A stretch of DNA of 64,000 bases from Burkholderiales bacterium 39-55-53 (GTDB taxonomy: Bacteria; Pseudomonadota; Gammaproteobacteria; Burkholderiales; Burkholderiaceae_C): NCBI GenBank assembly GCA_002282445.1, contig NCJK01000001.1:248001-312000 (forward strand), read 5' to 3'. Positions 18,148-28,879 of this stretch are shown piece after piece. The number at the start of each line of letters is the position of its first letter. The first letter of the stretch is position 1. A program made the position numbers and the translations under genes. The notes under the pieces are model-generated. The model saw nothing but the letters and a program-made list of their open reading frames with translations, was not told the origin of the DNA and ran no database searches.

Positions 18148-21100
18148 ATGCACCTGCCCTCTTTGAGTCCCGGCAAACGATTTGCCATGCCCCGCCCTGT
18201 CGGCTCTGCGGACGCATTGCTGCTCGCTCAACTGGGCACGCGCGAAAAAGCCAAACAACAACATGTCGCCATCATCACCGCGGATGCGGTGGATGCGCAG
18301 CGCCTGCAAGACGAGATGGCGTTCTTCGCCCCTGACTTGCGCTGCGTGCTGTTCCCAGACTGGGAAACGCTGCCCTACGACAGCTTCTCACCTCACCAAG
18401 ACCTCATCAGCGAACGTTTAGCCACCTTATGGCGCATCTCGCAGGGTGATGCCGATGTGGTGCTGATTCCAGCCACCACCGCCCTTTACCGCTTGGCTCC
18501 GCCTGCCTTCTTGGCGGGTTATACCTTCCACTTCAAAGTCAAGCAGGCGCTGGACGAAGCCAAGCTCAAATCTCAGCTCACGCTGGCGGGCTACACGCAC
18601 GTCACGCAAGTAGTCAGCCCAGGCGAATACGCGGTGCGTGGCGGCTTGATTGACCTATTCCCCATGGGCTCACTCGTGCCCTACCGCGTAGATTTGTTTG
18701 ACAACGAAATCGACTCCATCCGCACCTTTGACCCCGACAGCCAACGCAGCCTCTATCCCGTGCCCGAAGTACGCTTGTTGCCAGGCCGCGAGTTCCCAAT
18801 GGACGATGCCGCGCGTGCGCTGTTTCGCAACCGTTGGCGCGAAATGCTCGATGGCGATCCGACCAAGAGCCGCATCTACAAAGACATTGGCAACGGCGTC
18901 GCCACCGCCGGTATTGAGTACTACCTGCCTTTGTTCTTTGAAGAAACCGCTACGGTGTTTGACTACCTTGGCACATCAGCCACGGTGGTGTTGCATGGCG
19001 ACTTAGAGCCCGTGTTCCAACGCTTTTGGCAAGACACGCAAGATCGCTATCGTTTGGTGCAAGGCGATCCCGAGCGCCCTGCGTTGCCACCTGCCAATTT
19101 GTTTTTAAGCGCCGAACAGTTTTACGCCTCTGCAAACAGCTACGCACAATTTGCACTGCGCCCGCACGTCACCGACGTGATCGACAACGCGTTTGCCCAA
19201 ACCCTGCCCGACCTCACCGTGGTGCGCGGTGCGGCAGACCCGCTGCAAAAGCTGCAAGCGTACGCTGGCAAAACAGCCAACCGCTTGCTCATCTTGGCCG
19301 AGAGCGATGGCCGCCGCGAAAGCTTGCTCGACTTCTTGCGCTCGTCCAACGTCAGCCCACCTGCGTTTGATTCGCTGGCCGAGTTCGAAGGCAGCGCCGA
19401 GAAAATCGGCATTGCCACCGCCGCATTGCAAGTTGGCTTTAGCTGGACCGAAGCAGGCTTAGACCTGATTACAGAGACCGAACTGTTTGCCGTCGGTGCG
19501 ACCACCCGCCGCCGCAAGAAGCAAGAACAAGTCAGCGATGTCGAAGCGCTCATCAAAGACTTGTCCGAGCTCAACTTGGGCGACCCCGTGGTGCACAACG
19601 CACACGGCATCGGCCGCTATCGCGGCCTGATCAACATGGACTTGGGCGAGAAGAACGCCGACGGAACACCCGCGCTACAAGAGTTCTTGCACCTTGAATA
19701 CGCCGACAACGCCGTGCTCTATGTGCCAGTAAGCCAGTTGCATTTGATTGGCCGCTACACCGGCGTGAGTGCCGACGAAGCACCGTTGCACAAACTCGGC
19801 TCCGCCCAGTGGGACAAAGCCAAACGCCGCGCTGCCGAACAAGTGCGCGATGCCGCTGCCGAGCTGCTGAACATCTACGCCCGCCGCGCCGCACGACAAG
19901 GCCACCCCTTCCGCTACTCGCCTCAAGACTACGAAACCTTTGCCAACGATTTTGGCTTTGAAGAAACCGCCGACCAACGCGCCGCCATCCACGCCGTCAT
20001 GCAAGACATGATCAGCCCACGCCCCATGGACCGCTTGGTGTGCGGCGATGTGGGCTTTGGCAAAACCGAGGTGGCCCTGCGTGCTGCCTTTGTGGCCGTG
20101 ACGGGTGGCAAACAAGTGGCCTTCTTGGCCCCCACCACTTTGTTGGCCGAGCAGCATTACCAAACCTTGGTAGACCGCTTCAGCAAATGGCCCATCAAAA
20201 TTGCCGAGATGAGCCGCTTTCGCTCGGCCAAAGAAATCACCGCTGCCGCCAAAGGTTTGGCTGAAGGTCAAGTCGACATCGTGGTGGGCACGCACAAGCT
20301 GCTGAGTGAGTCGGTCAAGTTCAAAGACTTGGGTCTGCTCATCATCGACGAAGAGCACCGTTTTGGCGTGCGCCACAAAGAAGCCATGAAAGCCATGCGC
20401 GCAGAGGTCGATGTGCTCACGCTCACTGCCACACCCATTCCGCGCACACTCGGCATGGCGCTGGAAGGCTTACGCGACTTGAGCGTCATTGCCACAGCAC
20501 CCCAACGCCGCCTCGCCATCAAAACTTTTGTGCGCAACGAAGGCAATGGCGTGATTCGTGAAGCTGTGTTGCGCGAACTCAAGCGCGGTGGCCAGTGTTA
20601 TTTCTTGCACAACGATGTGGCCACCATAGAAAACCGCCGCGCCCAATTGGAAGAGCTGCTGCCCGAAGCACGCATCGCGGTAGCCCACGGCCAAATGCCA
20701 GAGCGAGAGCTTGAGCGCGTCATGCGCGACTTTGTGGCCCAGCGCTACAACATGCTGCTGTGCTCCACCATCATCGAGACCGGGATTGACGTACCCAGCG
20801 CCAACACCATCATCATGAGCCGCGCCGACAAATTTGGTTTGGCCCAGCTGCACCAGTTGCGCGGTCGCGTGGGTCGCAGCCACCACCAAGCCTACGCTTA
20901 CCTCATGGTGCCCGATACACAAGGCCTGACCAAGCAAGCGTCGCAGCGCTTGGATGCCATTCAACAAATGGAAGAACTTGGATCAGGCTTCTACCTCGCC
21001 ATGCACGACCTTGAAATTCGTGGCGCAGGCGAAGTACTGGGCGAAAACCAAAGCGGCAACATGCTGGAAGTGGGCTTTCAGCTTTACAACGAAATGTTGT

Positions 21101-21633
21101 CTGAAGCCGTGCGCGCGTTGAAGAACGGCGAAGAGCCAGACTTGCTCAGCCCCTTAAGCGCCACCACCGAAATCAACCTGCACGCCCCCGCCCTGCTGCC
21201 AGACGACTACTGCGGCGATGTGCACCTGCGCTTGTCGTTCTACAAAAAATTGGCCACGGCTAAAACAGGCGACCAAATTGACGCGCTGCTGGAAGAAATT
21301 GTGGATCGCTTTGGCAAACTGCCTGCGCAAGCGCAAACCCTCATCGACGTGCACCGCCTGCGCGTGCAAGCCCGTAACTATGGCGTGACCAAGGTAGACG
21401 CAGCACCTAGTGTGACCCACATCAGCTTCAAGCCCAATCCACCGTTTGACGCCATGCGCATCATCGAGCTGGTGCAAAAAAACAAACACATCAAACTGGC
21501 TGGCAACGACCGCTTGCGTATCGAACGCGAGCTGCCCGAACCACAAGCCCGTGCACAAATGGTGCGTGATGTGTTGCGTTCACTCGGCACACCCACCGCT
21601 CCTGTGGCTAAAACAGCAGAGGCTCAGTCATAA
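18148..21633 (+). CDS. mfd: Transcription-repair coupling factor Mfd
   Basis: Mfd removes RNA polymerase stalled at DNA lesions and recruits UvrA. The 1161-residue product has the UvrB-homology region at its N-terminus, an RNA polymerase-interacting domain near residue 480-560 with the NPVVHNAHGIGRYRGL-like CarD motif, then a RecG-like helicase: Walker A GDVGFGKTEVA near 632, DEEH near 733 and TATPIPRTL after it, and a TRCF C-terminal domain. The length is normal. A membrane protein and serB follow within a few bases, so the three may be one transcript. uvrB and uvrC are also in this window. Confidence 0.97.
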   Translation: MHLPSLSPGKRFAMPRPVGSADALLLAQLGTREKAKQQHVAIITADAVDAQRLQDEMAFFAPDLRCVLFPDWETLPYDSFSPHQDLISERLATLWRISQGDADVVLIPATTALYRLAPPAFLAGYTFHFKVKQALDEAKLKSQLTLAGYTHVTQVVSPGEYAVRGGLIDLFPMGSLVPYRVDLFDNEIDSIRTFDPDSQRSLYPVPEVRLLPGREFPMDDAARALFRNRWREMLDGDPTKSRIYKDIGNGVATAGIEYYLPLFFEETATVFDYLGTSATVVLHGDLEPVFQRFWQDTQDRYRLVQGDPERPALPPANLFLSAEQFYASANSYAQFALRPHVTDVIDNAFAQTLPDLTVVRGAADPLQKLQAYAGKTANRLLILAESDGRRESLLDFLRSSNVSPPAFDSLAEFEGSAEKIGIATAALQVGFSWTEAGLDLITETELFAVGATTRRRKKQEQVSDVEALIKDLSELNLGDPVVHNAHGIGRYRGLINMDLGEKNADGTPALQEFLHLEYADNAVLYVPVSQLHLIGRYTGVSADEAPLHKLGSAQWDKAKRRAAEQVRDAAAELLNIYARRAARQGHPFRYSPQDYETFANDFGFEETADQRAAIHAVMQDMISPRPMDRLVCGDVGFGKTEVALRAAFVAVTGGKQVAFLAPTTLLAEQHYQTLVDRFSKWPIKIAEMSRFRSAKEITAAAKGLAEGQVDIVVGTHKLLSESVKFKDLGLLIIDEEHRFGVRHKEAMKAMRAEVDVLTLTATPIPRTLGMALEGLRDLSVIATAPQRRLAIKTFVRNEGNGVIREAVLRELKRGGQCYFLHNDVATIENRRAQLEELLPEARIAVAHGQMPERELERVMRDFVAQRYNMLLCSTIIETGIDVPSANTIIMSRADKFGLAQLHQLRGRVGRSHHQAYAYLMVPDTQGLTKQASQRLDAIQQMEELGSGFYLAMHDLEIRGAGEVLGENQSGNMLEVGFQLYNEMLSEAVRALKNGEEPDLLSPLSATTEINLHAPALLPDDYCGDVHLRLSFYKKLATAKTGDQIDALLEEIVDRFGKLPAQAQTLIDVHRLRVQARNYGVTKVDAAPSVTHISFKPNPPFDAMRIIELVQKNKHIKLAGNDRLRIERELPEPQARAQMVRDVLRSLGTPTAPVAKTAEAQS

Positions 21634-21635
21634 AT

Positions 21636-22250
21636 ATGGACTTTGAAATCGCCGTCATCTTGGCTTGCCTGTGTGCATCGCTGTGGCTCAAGCCTTGGCG
21701 CATGCTGGTGGGCACTGAGCTGCTCACGCCCTTGCTAGCCACCTTGGTGCTGCTGCCGTGGCTTTGGGCGCTGCCCAGCTTGCACCACATGCCGCTGCAG
21801 CTGCATTGGTCGGGTGCGCCACTGGTCACACTCATGCTGGGTTGGCCTTTGGCGGTACTGGCCCTCGTGGCGGTGGGCATCATCACCACCTTGATATCGG
21901 CCACATCGGTAGACACCGCGACCGCCCTCATCGTTTGGCAAGGCTTGCTACCTGCCACCTTTGCTCTGCTGTTGGGCGCAGCCTTGCGCCGCTGGGTGAC
22001 GCACCACCCCTTTGTGTATGTGCTAGGCCGAGGCTTTTTGGGCTCGGTGCTGTGCATCTTTGCAGCCAGCCTGTTGGCCCAGTGGACAGGCCACGATCTA
22101 CCCAATGTGAGCAGCGGCTTGTCCGTCATCGCGTTTTGGCTCATGGCCTGGGGTGACGCGTTCATCACGGGCATGATGTGCGCCATCTTTGTGGCGTTCA
22201 AGCCTTATTGGTTGGCCACTTGGTCTGACAATCTGTATCTCAAGTCTTAA
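21636..22250 (+). CDS. Polytopic membrane protein of unknown function (possibly ECF/CbiM-like)
   Basis: The 204-residue product is mostly hydrophobic with about six predicted membrane helices, for instance near residues 5-20, 28-48, 62-90, 100-118, 130-150 and 165-190. I see no signal peptide or catalytic motif. Its composition and the GDAFITGMMCAIFVAFKP end recall membrane components of energy-coupling-factor transporters (CbiM-like), but the canonical MHIPDG start of CbiM is missing. It begins 2 bases after mfd and ends 7 bases before serB, so it is surely cotranscribed. The function is not established. Confidence 0.7.
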   Translation: MDFEIAVILACLCASLWLKPWRMLVGTELLTPLLATLVLLPWLWALPSLHHMPLQLHWSGAPLVTLMLGWPLAVLALVAVGIITTLISATSVDTATALIVWQGLLPATFALLLGAALRRWVTHHPFVYVLGRGFLGSVLCIFAASLLAQWTGHDLPNVSSGLSVIAFWLMAWGDAFITGMMCAIFVAFKPYWLATWSDNLYLKS

Positions 22251-22257
22251 TTCACGT

Positions 22258-22968
22258 ATGCAACAAGAATTCGCTCCTGGCTTAGTCATTCAAGGCTTCA
22301 CCGCCCCCCTGAAACTCCAAGACTTCAAACTCATCGCGTTTGACATGGACTCGACGCTCATCAACATCGAGTGCATTGACGAGATCGCCGATGCCGCAGG
22401 CCGCAAGGCCGAGGTAGCCGCCATTACCGAGGCGGCGATGCGCGGTGAGATCACCGATTTCAAAGACAGCTTGCGCCGCCGTGTGGAGCTGCTCAAAGGC
22501 GTACCCGAAGCCGCCTTGCACGAGGTGTTTGAACAGCGCCTGCGTTTGAACCCCGGCGCCAAAACATTGGTAGACACCTGCAAAGCCCACGGCATGAAAG
22601 TGTTGTTGGTCAGCGGTGGCTTTACCTTCTTTGCCGACCGCGTGTGCGAGATGCTCAACATCGACTACGCCCGCAGCAACGTGCTGGCGATTGACAACGG
22701 CCACCTCACAGGTGATGTGGTCACGCAAGACTGGGGCGATATTTGCGACGGCGCAGAAAAACGCAAGATGCTGCTGCACATCTGCGCGCAAATGGGCATT
22801 CAGTCAAGCGAAGCCATTGCCATGGGCGATGGCGCGAACGATTTGCTGATGATGGGCGAAGCGGGTTTGTCCGTGGCTTACCACGCCAAACCCAAAGTGC
22901 GCGAACAAGCCATGGTGGCTATCAACGAGGGTGGCTTAGACCGTTTGCTGGAAGTCGTCCAAGCCTAA
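22258..22968 (+). CDS. serB: Phosphoserine phosphatase
   Basis: SerB makes L-serine from phosphoserine, the last step of serine synthesis. The 236-residue product is a HAD hydrolase with nucleophile D29 and D31 in FDMDSTL, the VSGGFTFF motif II, and motif III/IV in GDGANDLLMMGEAGLSVAYHAKP. It lacks the N-terminal ACT region of longer SerB proteins, which is common in betaproteobacteria. I chose the ATG after the membrane-protein stop rather than an earlier in-frame codon overlapping it. Confidence 0.95.
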   Translation: MQQEFAPGLVIQGFTAPLKLQDFKLIAFDMDSTLINIECIDEIADAAGRKAEVAAITEAAMRGEITDFKDSLRRRVELLKGVPEAALHEVFEQRLRLNPGAKTLVDTCKAHGMKVLLVSGGFTFFADRVCEMLNIDYARSNVLAIDNGHLTGDVVTQDWGDICDGAEKRKMLLHICAQMGIQSSEAIAMGDGANDLLMMGEAGLSVAYHAKPKVREQAMVAINEGGLDRLLEVVQA

Positions 22969-22977
22969 AGCTAGTGG

Positions 22978-24879
22978 CTAGCGCAGCGCGTTATAAATCG
23001 TCTGCGCTAACTCTTCCGAAATACCTTCCACGGTACACAGGTCTGCCACGCTGGCATCGCCCACACCGCGTGCGCCACCAAAACGCTGCAACAACTTGGC
23101 GCGTTTCTTTGGCCCCACACCCGGAATTTCTTCTAGCTTGCTGCCACCCACACGCACTTTGGCGCGTGCGGCACGCATGCCGGTGATGGCAAAGCGGTGG
23201 GCCTCGTCGCGAATTTGTGCCACCAACATCAAGGCGGCGGAGTCACGGCCGAGGTACACCTTCTCACGACCATCGGCAAACACCAGTTCTTCCAGGCCTA
23301 CTTTTCGGCCCTCGCCTTTTTCCACGCCCACGATGCGCGAGAGGTCAAGCCCGAGCGACTCAAACACCTCACGCGCCATTGACACTTGGCCTTTGCCGCC
23401 GTCAATGAGCACGAGGTCGGGCAGCTTGCCCTCGCCTGCACGTACGGCCTCGGCCAGCTTGCTGTAGCGGCGCACCAGCACTTGGCGCATGGCGGCGTAG
23501 TCGTCGCCGCCCGTGATGCCTTCAATGTTGTAACGGCGGTATTCCGCGCTTTGCATTTTGTGGTGATGGAACACCACGCACGAAGCCTGCGTGGACTCGC
23601 CCGAGGTGTGCGAAATGTCAAAGCACTCCACACGGAACTGTTCTAAATCTTCTGGCGCTAAATCAAGCGCGTCTACCAGAGCACGCGTGCGCGCTTGTTG
23701 CGAGCCTTCTTCAGCCAACAAGCGGGCCAGTTGAATATCTGCGTTTTGTTGCGCCATTTCTAGCCATACACGGCGCTGCTCGCGCGGGTTGTGCACGGCC
23801 GTGATCTTGACGCCGGTTTGTTCGGTCAGCGCTTGCAGCAGTTCTTTGTCTACCGCGTGGCTGGTAATGAGCGCGGGCGGCACTGGCACATCCAAATAGT
23901 GCTGACTCAAAAACGCCTCCAGCACCTCGGTGGGCTCAGCATCGTCCACATGCACAGGGAAGTAAGGCCGGTCACCCAAATGGCGGCCACCGCGCACCAT
24001 GGCCAAGTTGACACAAGCTTTGCCACCTTGCACTTTGACGGCGAGAATGTCCACGTCTTGGTCGCCCACGGTGTCCACCGCTTGTTGATGCAGCACTTTG
24101 GAGAGCGCACTCATTTGGTTGCGCAGCTCTGCAGCTTGTTCAAACTCGAGCTTCTCGGCATGCGCCATCATCCGCGCTTCGATGCTGCCCATCACCTCTT
24201 GGGTTTCGCCACGCAATAAGCGCATGGCGCTGTCCACATCGCGCTGGTAGTCGGACACAGAAATCAGCCCCACGCATGGTCCTGAGCAACGCTTGATTTG
24301 AAACAGCAAACACGGACGCGTGCGGTTGTTGAACACCGTGTCTTCACAGGTGCGCAAGCGAAACACTTTTTGCAAAAGCTGAATAGCTTCACGCACCGCC
24401 CACACGCTGGGGTATGGGCCAAAGTAATCGTGGCGTTTATCCACCGCGCCTCGGTAATACACGACGCGGGGAACTTGTTGGGGGCTGGGGTTGACGCTTG
24501 GCTTAGGTGTCTCGTCTGTCTTGACTGCCACGCCACGCGTCATCTTCAAATACGGGTAGCTCTTGTCATCACGGAACAAGATGTTGTACTTAGGCTTGAG
24601 CGTTTTGATGAGGTTGTTTTCCAGCAGCAGCGCTTCTGCCTCAGAGCGCACCACCGTGGTTTCCATGCGCACGATCTTGCTGACCATGTGGCCGATACGT
24701 GAGCCACCGTGGTCTTTTTGGAAATAGCTAGTCACCCGCTTCTTCAGGTTGATGGCCTTGCCCACGTACAGCACTTGCTCTTGCGCATCAAAGTAGCGGT
24801 ACACGCCGGGCAACGCAGGCAAGCTTGCCACCAGCTCTAACAGCTCGGGCGGGTGGCGTGGTGCGGTTTTTTCTTCCAT
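22978..24879 (-). CDS. uvrC: Excinuclease ABC subunit C
   Basis: UvrC makes both incisions in nucleotide excision repair. The 633-residue product has the GIY-YIG nuclease at the N-terminus ([18 protein letters not shown] near 25-42), a UVR motif in the middle, the RNase H-like 5' incision domain with VLIDGGKGQ, and a helix-hairpin-helix end with [13 protein letters not shown]. The start is the Met of [10 protein letters not shown]; the frame is open upstream but without family similarity. It is convergent with serB, 9 bases apart, and divergent from earP. Confidence 0.96.
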   Translation of the reverse strand: MEEKTAPRHPPELLELVASLPALPGVYRYFDAQEQVLYVGKAINLKKRVTSYFQKDHGGSRIGHMVSKIVRMETTVVRSEAEALLLENNLIKTLKPKYNILFRDDKSYPYLKMTRGVAVKTDETPKPSVNPSPQQVPRVVYYRGAVDKRHDYFGPYPSVWAVREAIQLLQKVFRLRTCEDTVFNNRTRPCLLFQIKRCSGPCVGLISVSDYQRDVDSAMRLLRGETQEVMGSIEARMMAHAEKLEFEQAAELRNQMSALSKVLHQQAVDTVGDQDVDILAVKVQGGKACVNLAMVRGGRHLGDRPYFPVHVDDAEPTEVLEAFLSQHYLDVPVPPALITSHAVDKELLQALTEQTGVKITAVHNPREQRRVWLEMAQQNADIQLARLLAEEGSQQARTRALVDALDLAPEDLEQFRVECFDISHTSGESTQASCVVFHHHKMQSAEYRRYNIEGITGGDDYAAMRQVLVRRYSKLAEAVRAGEGKLPDLVLIDGGKGQVSMAREVFESLGLDLSRIVGVEKGEGRKVGLEELVFADGREKVYLGRDSAALMLVAQIRDEAHRFAITGMRAARAKVRVGGSKLEEIPGVGPKKRAKLLQRFGGARGVGDASVADLCTVEGISEELAQTIYNALR

Positions 24880-24904
24880 CCCTGTATTGTGGACAATCTG
24901 AGGC

Positions 24905-26029
24905 GTGAAATCCGATACCCATTCATCACCCAGCCTGCGTTGGGATATTTTTTGTCGAGTCATCGACAACCACGGCGACCTTGGCGTGTGCTGGCGACTG
25001 TGCGCTGACCTAACGCAGCGCGGCCACACCGTGCGGCTGTGGGTGGACGATGCATCGGCTTTGACTTGGATGGCTCCGCAGGGCTGCACAGGTGTCGCCG
25101 TGCATGCGTGGCCCGACACTGCAGCACTGCAAGCTTTAGCGCAAGACGCCACATTCCAGATCGGCGACGTAGTGGTCGAAGCCTTCGGCTGCGAACTTCC
25201 CGAAGCGTTTCAAGCACTGATGACGCAAGGCACATCGCCTGTGTGGATCAACCTCGAATACTTGAGCGCCGAAAGCTATGTGGCACGCTCGCATGGTTTG
25301 GCTTCACCTGTGATGAGTGGTCCTGCACGCGGGATGACCAAATGGTTTTTCTTTCCGGGCTTCACACCCGACACGGGCGGTTTGTTGCGCGAGGCAGATT
25401 TACCTGCACGACAAGCCGCATTTCAACGCCAAGCATGGCTAAGTGCACTGCGGCTCGACAAACCTATTGCAGCCAACGAACAACTCATCAGCCTGTTTTG
25501 CTACGAACCCGCAGCCTTGCCCGATTTGCTAAAGCAACTCAGCCAAGCAGACGCCCCCACCCGCTTGCTGCTCGCCCAAGGTCGCCCCAGCGCAGCCGTA
25601 GCAGCAGCTACCCAAGCCCTGCACATGCCCAGCAGCGGCACAGGCCAGTTGCGCATCAGCCAACTGCCTTACCTCAGCCAAACGGACTTTGACCACTTGC
25701 TGTGGGCTGGCGACTTCAACTTTGTGCGTGGCGAAGACTCGCTAGTGCGCGCCCTGTGGGCAGGCAAACCGTTTGCATGGCACATCTACCCGCAGGATGA
25801 TTTGGCACACCACGACAAGCTGCAAGCCTTTGAAACGGCGCTGGACATGCCCGCCGATTTAAGAAAATTTCACGCGGTTTGGAATGGCCTTGAAACAGGG
25901 CCGCTTCCTGCGCTATCCCGCACAGCCATTGACGATTGGCGTGGTTGGAGTCATCAAACACAGCAGCGTTTATCGGCCCAAACGGATCTGACCAGCCAAT
26001 TGGTCAGTTTTGTGGCTCAAAAACGCTAA
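24905..26029 (+). CDS. earP: EF-P arginine rhamnosyltransferase EarP
   Basis: EarP transfers rhamnose from dTDP-rhamnose onto Arg32 of EF-P and thereby activates it for rescue of polyproline stalls. The 374-residue product starts with a GTG and has [20 protein letters not shown] near residues 13-32, holding the conserved Asp pair, and [22 protein letters not shown] near 275-296, holding the conserved Glu. It stands directly upstream of efp, whose loop carries Arg32, as expected for the EarP system. The N-terminus before WDIFC is longer than usual, so a later start is possible. Confidence 0.93.
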   Translation: MKSDTHSSPSLRWDIFCRVIDNHGDLGVCWRLCADLTQRGHTVRLWVDDASALTWMAPQGCTGVAVHAWPDTAALQALAQDATFQIGDVVVEAFGCELPEAFQALMTQGTSPVWINLEYLSAESYVARSHGLASPVMSGPARGMTKWFFFPGFTPDTGGLLREADLPARQAAFQRQAWLSALRLDKPIAANEQLISLFCYEPAALPDLLKQLSQADAPTRLLLAQGRPSAAVAAATQALHMPSSGTGQLRISQLPYLSQTDFDHLLWAGDFNFVRGEDSLVRALWAGKPFAWHIYPQDDLAHHDKLQAFETALDMPADLRKFHAVWNGLETGPLPALSRTAIDDWRGWSHQTQQRLSAQTDLTSQLVSFVAQKR

Positions 26030-26101
26030 AATAAGTGGCTTTGCGAACCCCGTCGCAGCTTGAGCTGCATGGGCCACATACCTCTAAGAAAACCTCACAC
26101 T

Positions 26102-26656
26102 ATGAAAACCGCTCAAGAAATCCGCGTTGGCAACGTCATCATGCACGGCAAGGACCCTATGGTTGTCCTGCGCACCGAATACCAACGTGGCGGCCGTGGC
26201 TCTTCCACCGTTCGCATGAAATTGAAAAGCTTGATCGCTAACTTCGGTACCGAAGTCGTGTTCAAGGCCGACGACAAGATGGACCAAGTCATCTTGGACA
26301 AGAAAGAGTGCACCTACTCTTACTTTGCTGACCCCATGTACGTGTGCATGGACGCTGACTTCAACCAATACGAAGTCGAAGCCAGCAACATGGGCGACGC
26401 CCTGAACTACCTCGAAGACGGCATGGAACTCGAAGTGGTGTTCTACGACGAGAAAGCTATTTCTGTTGAATTGCCTACCAACGTGGTGCGCGAAATCACT
26501 TGGACTGAGCCAGCTGTCAAAGGCGACACCTCAGGCAAAGTGTTGAAGCCCGCCAAAATCGCAACAGGCTTCGAAGTGGCTGTGCCATTGTTCGTGGCTC
26601 AAGGCGACAAAGTCGAGGTCGACACACGCACAGGCGAATACCGCAAGCGCGTCTAA
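26102..26656 (+). CDS. efp: Translation elongation factor P (Arg32 type)
   Basis: EF-P relieves ribosome stalling at consecutive prolines. The 184-residue product starts [20 protein letters not shown] and has its modified loop as [12 protein letters not shown], placing Arg at position 32, the residue rhamnosylated by EarP. Three beta-barrel domains fit the length. The upstream neighbour earP matches the Arg type and argues against a lysine (EpmA) system. A clear terminator follows. Confidence 0.98.
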   Translation: MKTAQEIRVGNVIMHGKDPMVVLRTEYQRGGRGSSTVRMKLKSLIANFGTEVVFKADDKMDQVILDKKECTYSYFADPMYVCMDADFNQYEVEASNMGDALNYLEDGMELEVVFYDEKAISVELPTNVVREITWTEPAVKGDTSGKVLKPAKIATGFEVAVPLFVAQGDKVEVDTRTGEYRKRV

Positions 26657-26677
26657 ACTTTCACTAGTCTAGAAAAT

Positions 26678-26702
26678 AAAGGCCTCTTACGAGGCCTTTT
26701 TT
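26678..26702 (+). terminator. Intrinsic terminator after efp
   Basis: AAAGGCCTC and GAGGCCTTT form a 9-bp stem around loop TTAC, followed by TTT. It lies 22 bases after the efp stop. Confidence 0.85.
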
Positions 26703-26743
26703 ACGTCCGGTCATTGGGCATTTCCGCCATGTAACATCGCGCC

Positions 26744-27607
26744 ATGTATGCTCCGCTAGACCCTCACGACCGACGCCTTGCCGAAGCTTGGGAAACCCTC
26801 AAAGCGCACTACGACAACGGCGACTCCCTCAAACCCGAATCCAACCGCTTGGCTTTTGCCGACCCCGAGTTTTTGTTGCGCCGCGAAACGCGTGGCTTGC
26901 GCATTCAACTGGAAATGCTCAAACCCGACCTGGCACAAAAAGAACACGGCATCGAACACACCGTGGTGGTGTTTGGCAGTGCGCGGTTTCGCAGCGAAGA
27001 AGACTCTCACCTAGAGCTGATTCGAGCACGTGCCTCTGGCGATGACAAGCGAATTGCCAAAGCGGAAACACTGGTGCGCAATGCACGCTATTACGAGCAG
27101 TCTCGCGCCTTGGCGCACAACATCACCAAATTCAGTGCGCTGCAACACGCCGACAACAAGTTTTTCATCTGTACAGGCGGTGGTCCTGGCATCATGGAAG
27201 CCGCTAACCGCGGCGCACAAGAAGCGGGTGGCATCAGCGTAGGACTGAACATTGCCCTGCCCCATGAGCAAACACCCAACCCCTACATCACGCCAGATCT
27301 GAGCTTTAAGTTTCACTACTTCGCGCTGCGCAAAATGCACTTCATGATGCGCGCCAAAGCTTTGGTGGCTTTTCCCGGAGGCTTTGGCACGCTGGACGAG
27401 TTGTTTGAAACTCTCACCTTAGTGCAATGCAAGAAAGCCAAGCCCGTGCCTATCGTGTTGTACGGCAGTGACTACTGGAAACGCCTGTTCAACCCGCATG
27501 TACTGGTAGAAGAAGGCGTGATTTCAGAGGAAGACCTGGACTTGTTCACCTATGTCGACAGCGTGAATGACGCTTGGGATGCCATCCGTACGTTTTACGA
27601 ACTCTGA
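26744..27607 (+). CDS. LOG-family (TIGR00730) nucleotide 5'-monophosphate nucleosidase-like protein
   Basis: Proteins of this Rossmann-fold family cleave nucleoside monophosphates to base and ribose 5-phosphate; some make cytokinins and many are mislabelled lysine decarboxylases. The 287-residue product has the two family motifs GGGPGIMEAANRGA near residue 144 and PGGFGTLDELFE near residue 210. The long N-terminal extension of about 110 residues places it with the larger type II LOG or PpnN-like group. The substrate is unknown. It stands alone between the efp terminator and the convergent rmuC. Confidence 0.85.
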   Translation: MYAPLDPHDRRLAEAWETLKAHYDNGDSLKPESNRLAFADPEFLLRRETRGLRIQLEMLKPDLAQKEHGIEHTVVVFGSARFRSEEDSHLELIRARASGDDKRIAKAETLVRNARYYEQSRALAHNITKFSALQHADNKFFICTGGGPGIMEAANRGAQEAGGISVGLNIALPHEQTPNPYITPDLSFKFHYFALRKMHFMMRAKALVAFPGGFGTLDELFETLTLVQCKKAKPVPIVLYGSDYWKRLFNPHVLVEEGVISEEDLDLFTYVDSVNDAWDAIRTFYEL

Positions 27608-27628
27608 GGGTGTCACCAAGCCAAGCTT

Positions 27629-28879
27629 TTATACCTTGGCATCCGTGTCATCCAAAGCGTCGTCAAACTTGGGCAGCAAGGCTTGCGCTTCGCCTTCGGG
27701 CAGCGCTTCGACGTTTTTCAATGCACGGCGCATTTGACGGCTGCGCGTATCGGCACGGTCCAAAGTGTCGGCCGCTTTTTGCACTTGCTCGCGCACCTTC
27801 TCGACCCAGTCGCCGTAGCGTTCAAACTCGGTTTTGACTGCGCCCAAGACTTTCCAAACCTCAGAGGCTTGTTGCTCCAGCGCCAATGTGCGAAAGCCCA
27901 TGTGTAAGCTGTTGAGCATGGCCAACAAGGTGGTAGGGCCAGCCAGCGTGACGCGGTAGTCGCGCTGCAAGGTGTCCATCAAGCCGGGGCGGCGCAACAC
28001 CTCGGCATACAAGCCTTCGGTGGGTAAAAACAAAATGGCAAAGTCAGTGGTGTGCGGCGGCGCAAGGTAGCTCTCGGCAATGCTCTTGGCTTCGGTGCGG
28101 ATGCGCACCTCTAGCGCTTTGGCTGCTATTTCAGCAGCCACACCATCGGCACGGTCTTGTGCGTCCAGCAAACGCTCGTAGTCTTCGCGGGGAAACTTGG
28201 CATCAATCGGCAGCCACACGGGCTCGCCATCTGCACCACCTCGACCGGGAAAACGGATCGCAAAGTCCACGCGCTGATTACTGCGAGGTTTGGTTTCGAC
28301 TTGCTTAGCGTATTGCTCAATCGTGAGCACTTGTTCGAGCAAGGCCTCTAACTGCACCTCGCCAAACATGCCACGTGTTTTGACGTTGGTCAGCACGCGC
28401 TGCAAGCTGCCCACGCCATCGGCCAGCTTTTGCATTTGACCTAGACCGTTGTGCACTTGCTCCAGTCGCTCCGCCACTTGCTTGAAGCTCTCAGACAAAC
28501 GTTTTTCTAACGTGGTTTGCAGCTTCTCATCCACCGTGCGGCGCATTTCATCCAGCTTATCGGCATTGCTCTTTTGCAGCTGCTGCAACTGTTGGTTGAG
28601 CGTGTCGCCAATGCTTTTTTGCATCAGCGTGAGTTGCTGCACTTGGCTCTGCTGAAACAGCGCGAGGTTTTGCGTCAACTCTTGACGACCACCGCGAGAA
28701 GACTCGGTAATTTCGGTGCGCAACTCTCTTTCGATGCGCTCTAGCTTTTCATGCATGCTTTGCAGGCTCTGCTGCAAAGCTTGGACGGCGGCTTCGTTGT
28801 TGCCGCTGGGCCTGCGCAACAACACCAACAAGAGCAAAGCATTGAACGCGCCAACGCCAACCGCAATCCAAACTTCCAT
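27629..28879 (-). CDS. rmuC: DNA recombination protein RmuC
   Basis: RmuC limits inversions between short inverted repeats and is thought to have a nuclease-like core. The 416-residue product has a single N-terminal membrane helix (about residues 3-22), a long coiled coil rich in Gln, Leu and Glu (about 30-140), and the RmuC domain with GMFGEVQLEALLEQVL near 170 and LPIDAKFPREDYERLL near 228. The start codon shares one base with the stop of the upstream dehydrogenase gene. Confidence 0.94.
   Translation of the reverse strand: MEVWIAVGVGAFNALLLLVLLRRPSGNNEAAVQALQQSLQSMHEKLERIERELRTEITESSRGGRQELTQNLALFQQSQVQQLTLMQKSIGDTLNQQLQQLQKSNADKLDEMRRTVDEKLQTTLEKRLSESFKQVAERLEQVHNGLGQMQKLADGVGSLQRVLTNVKTRGMFGEVQLEALLEQVLTIEQYAKQVETKPRSNQRVDFAIRFPGRGGADGEPVWLPIDAKFPREDYERLLDAQDRADGVAAEIAAKALEVRIRTEAKSIAESYLAPPHTTDFAILFLPTEGLYAEVLRRPGLMDTLQRDYRVTLAGPTTLLAMLNSLHMGFRTLALEQQASEVWKVLGAVKTEFERYGDWVEKVREQVQKAADTLDRADTRSRQMRRALKNVEALPEGEAQALLPKFDDALDDTDAKV

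Noticed and set aside
19675..20376. Open frame of 233 codons on the minus strand within mfd
   Set aside because: It lies wholly under the helicase core of mfd, which is unambiguous.
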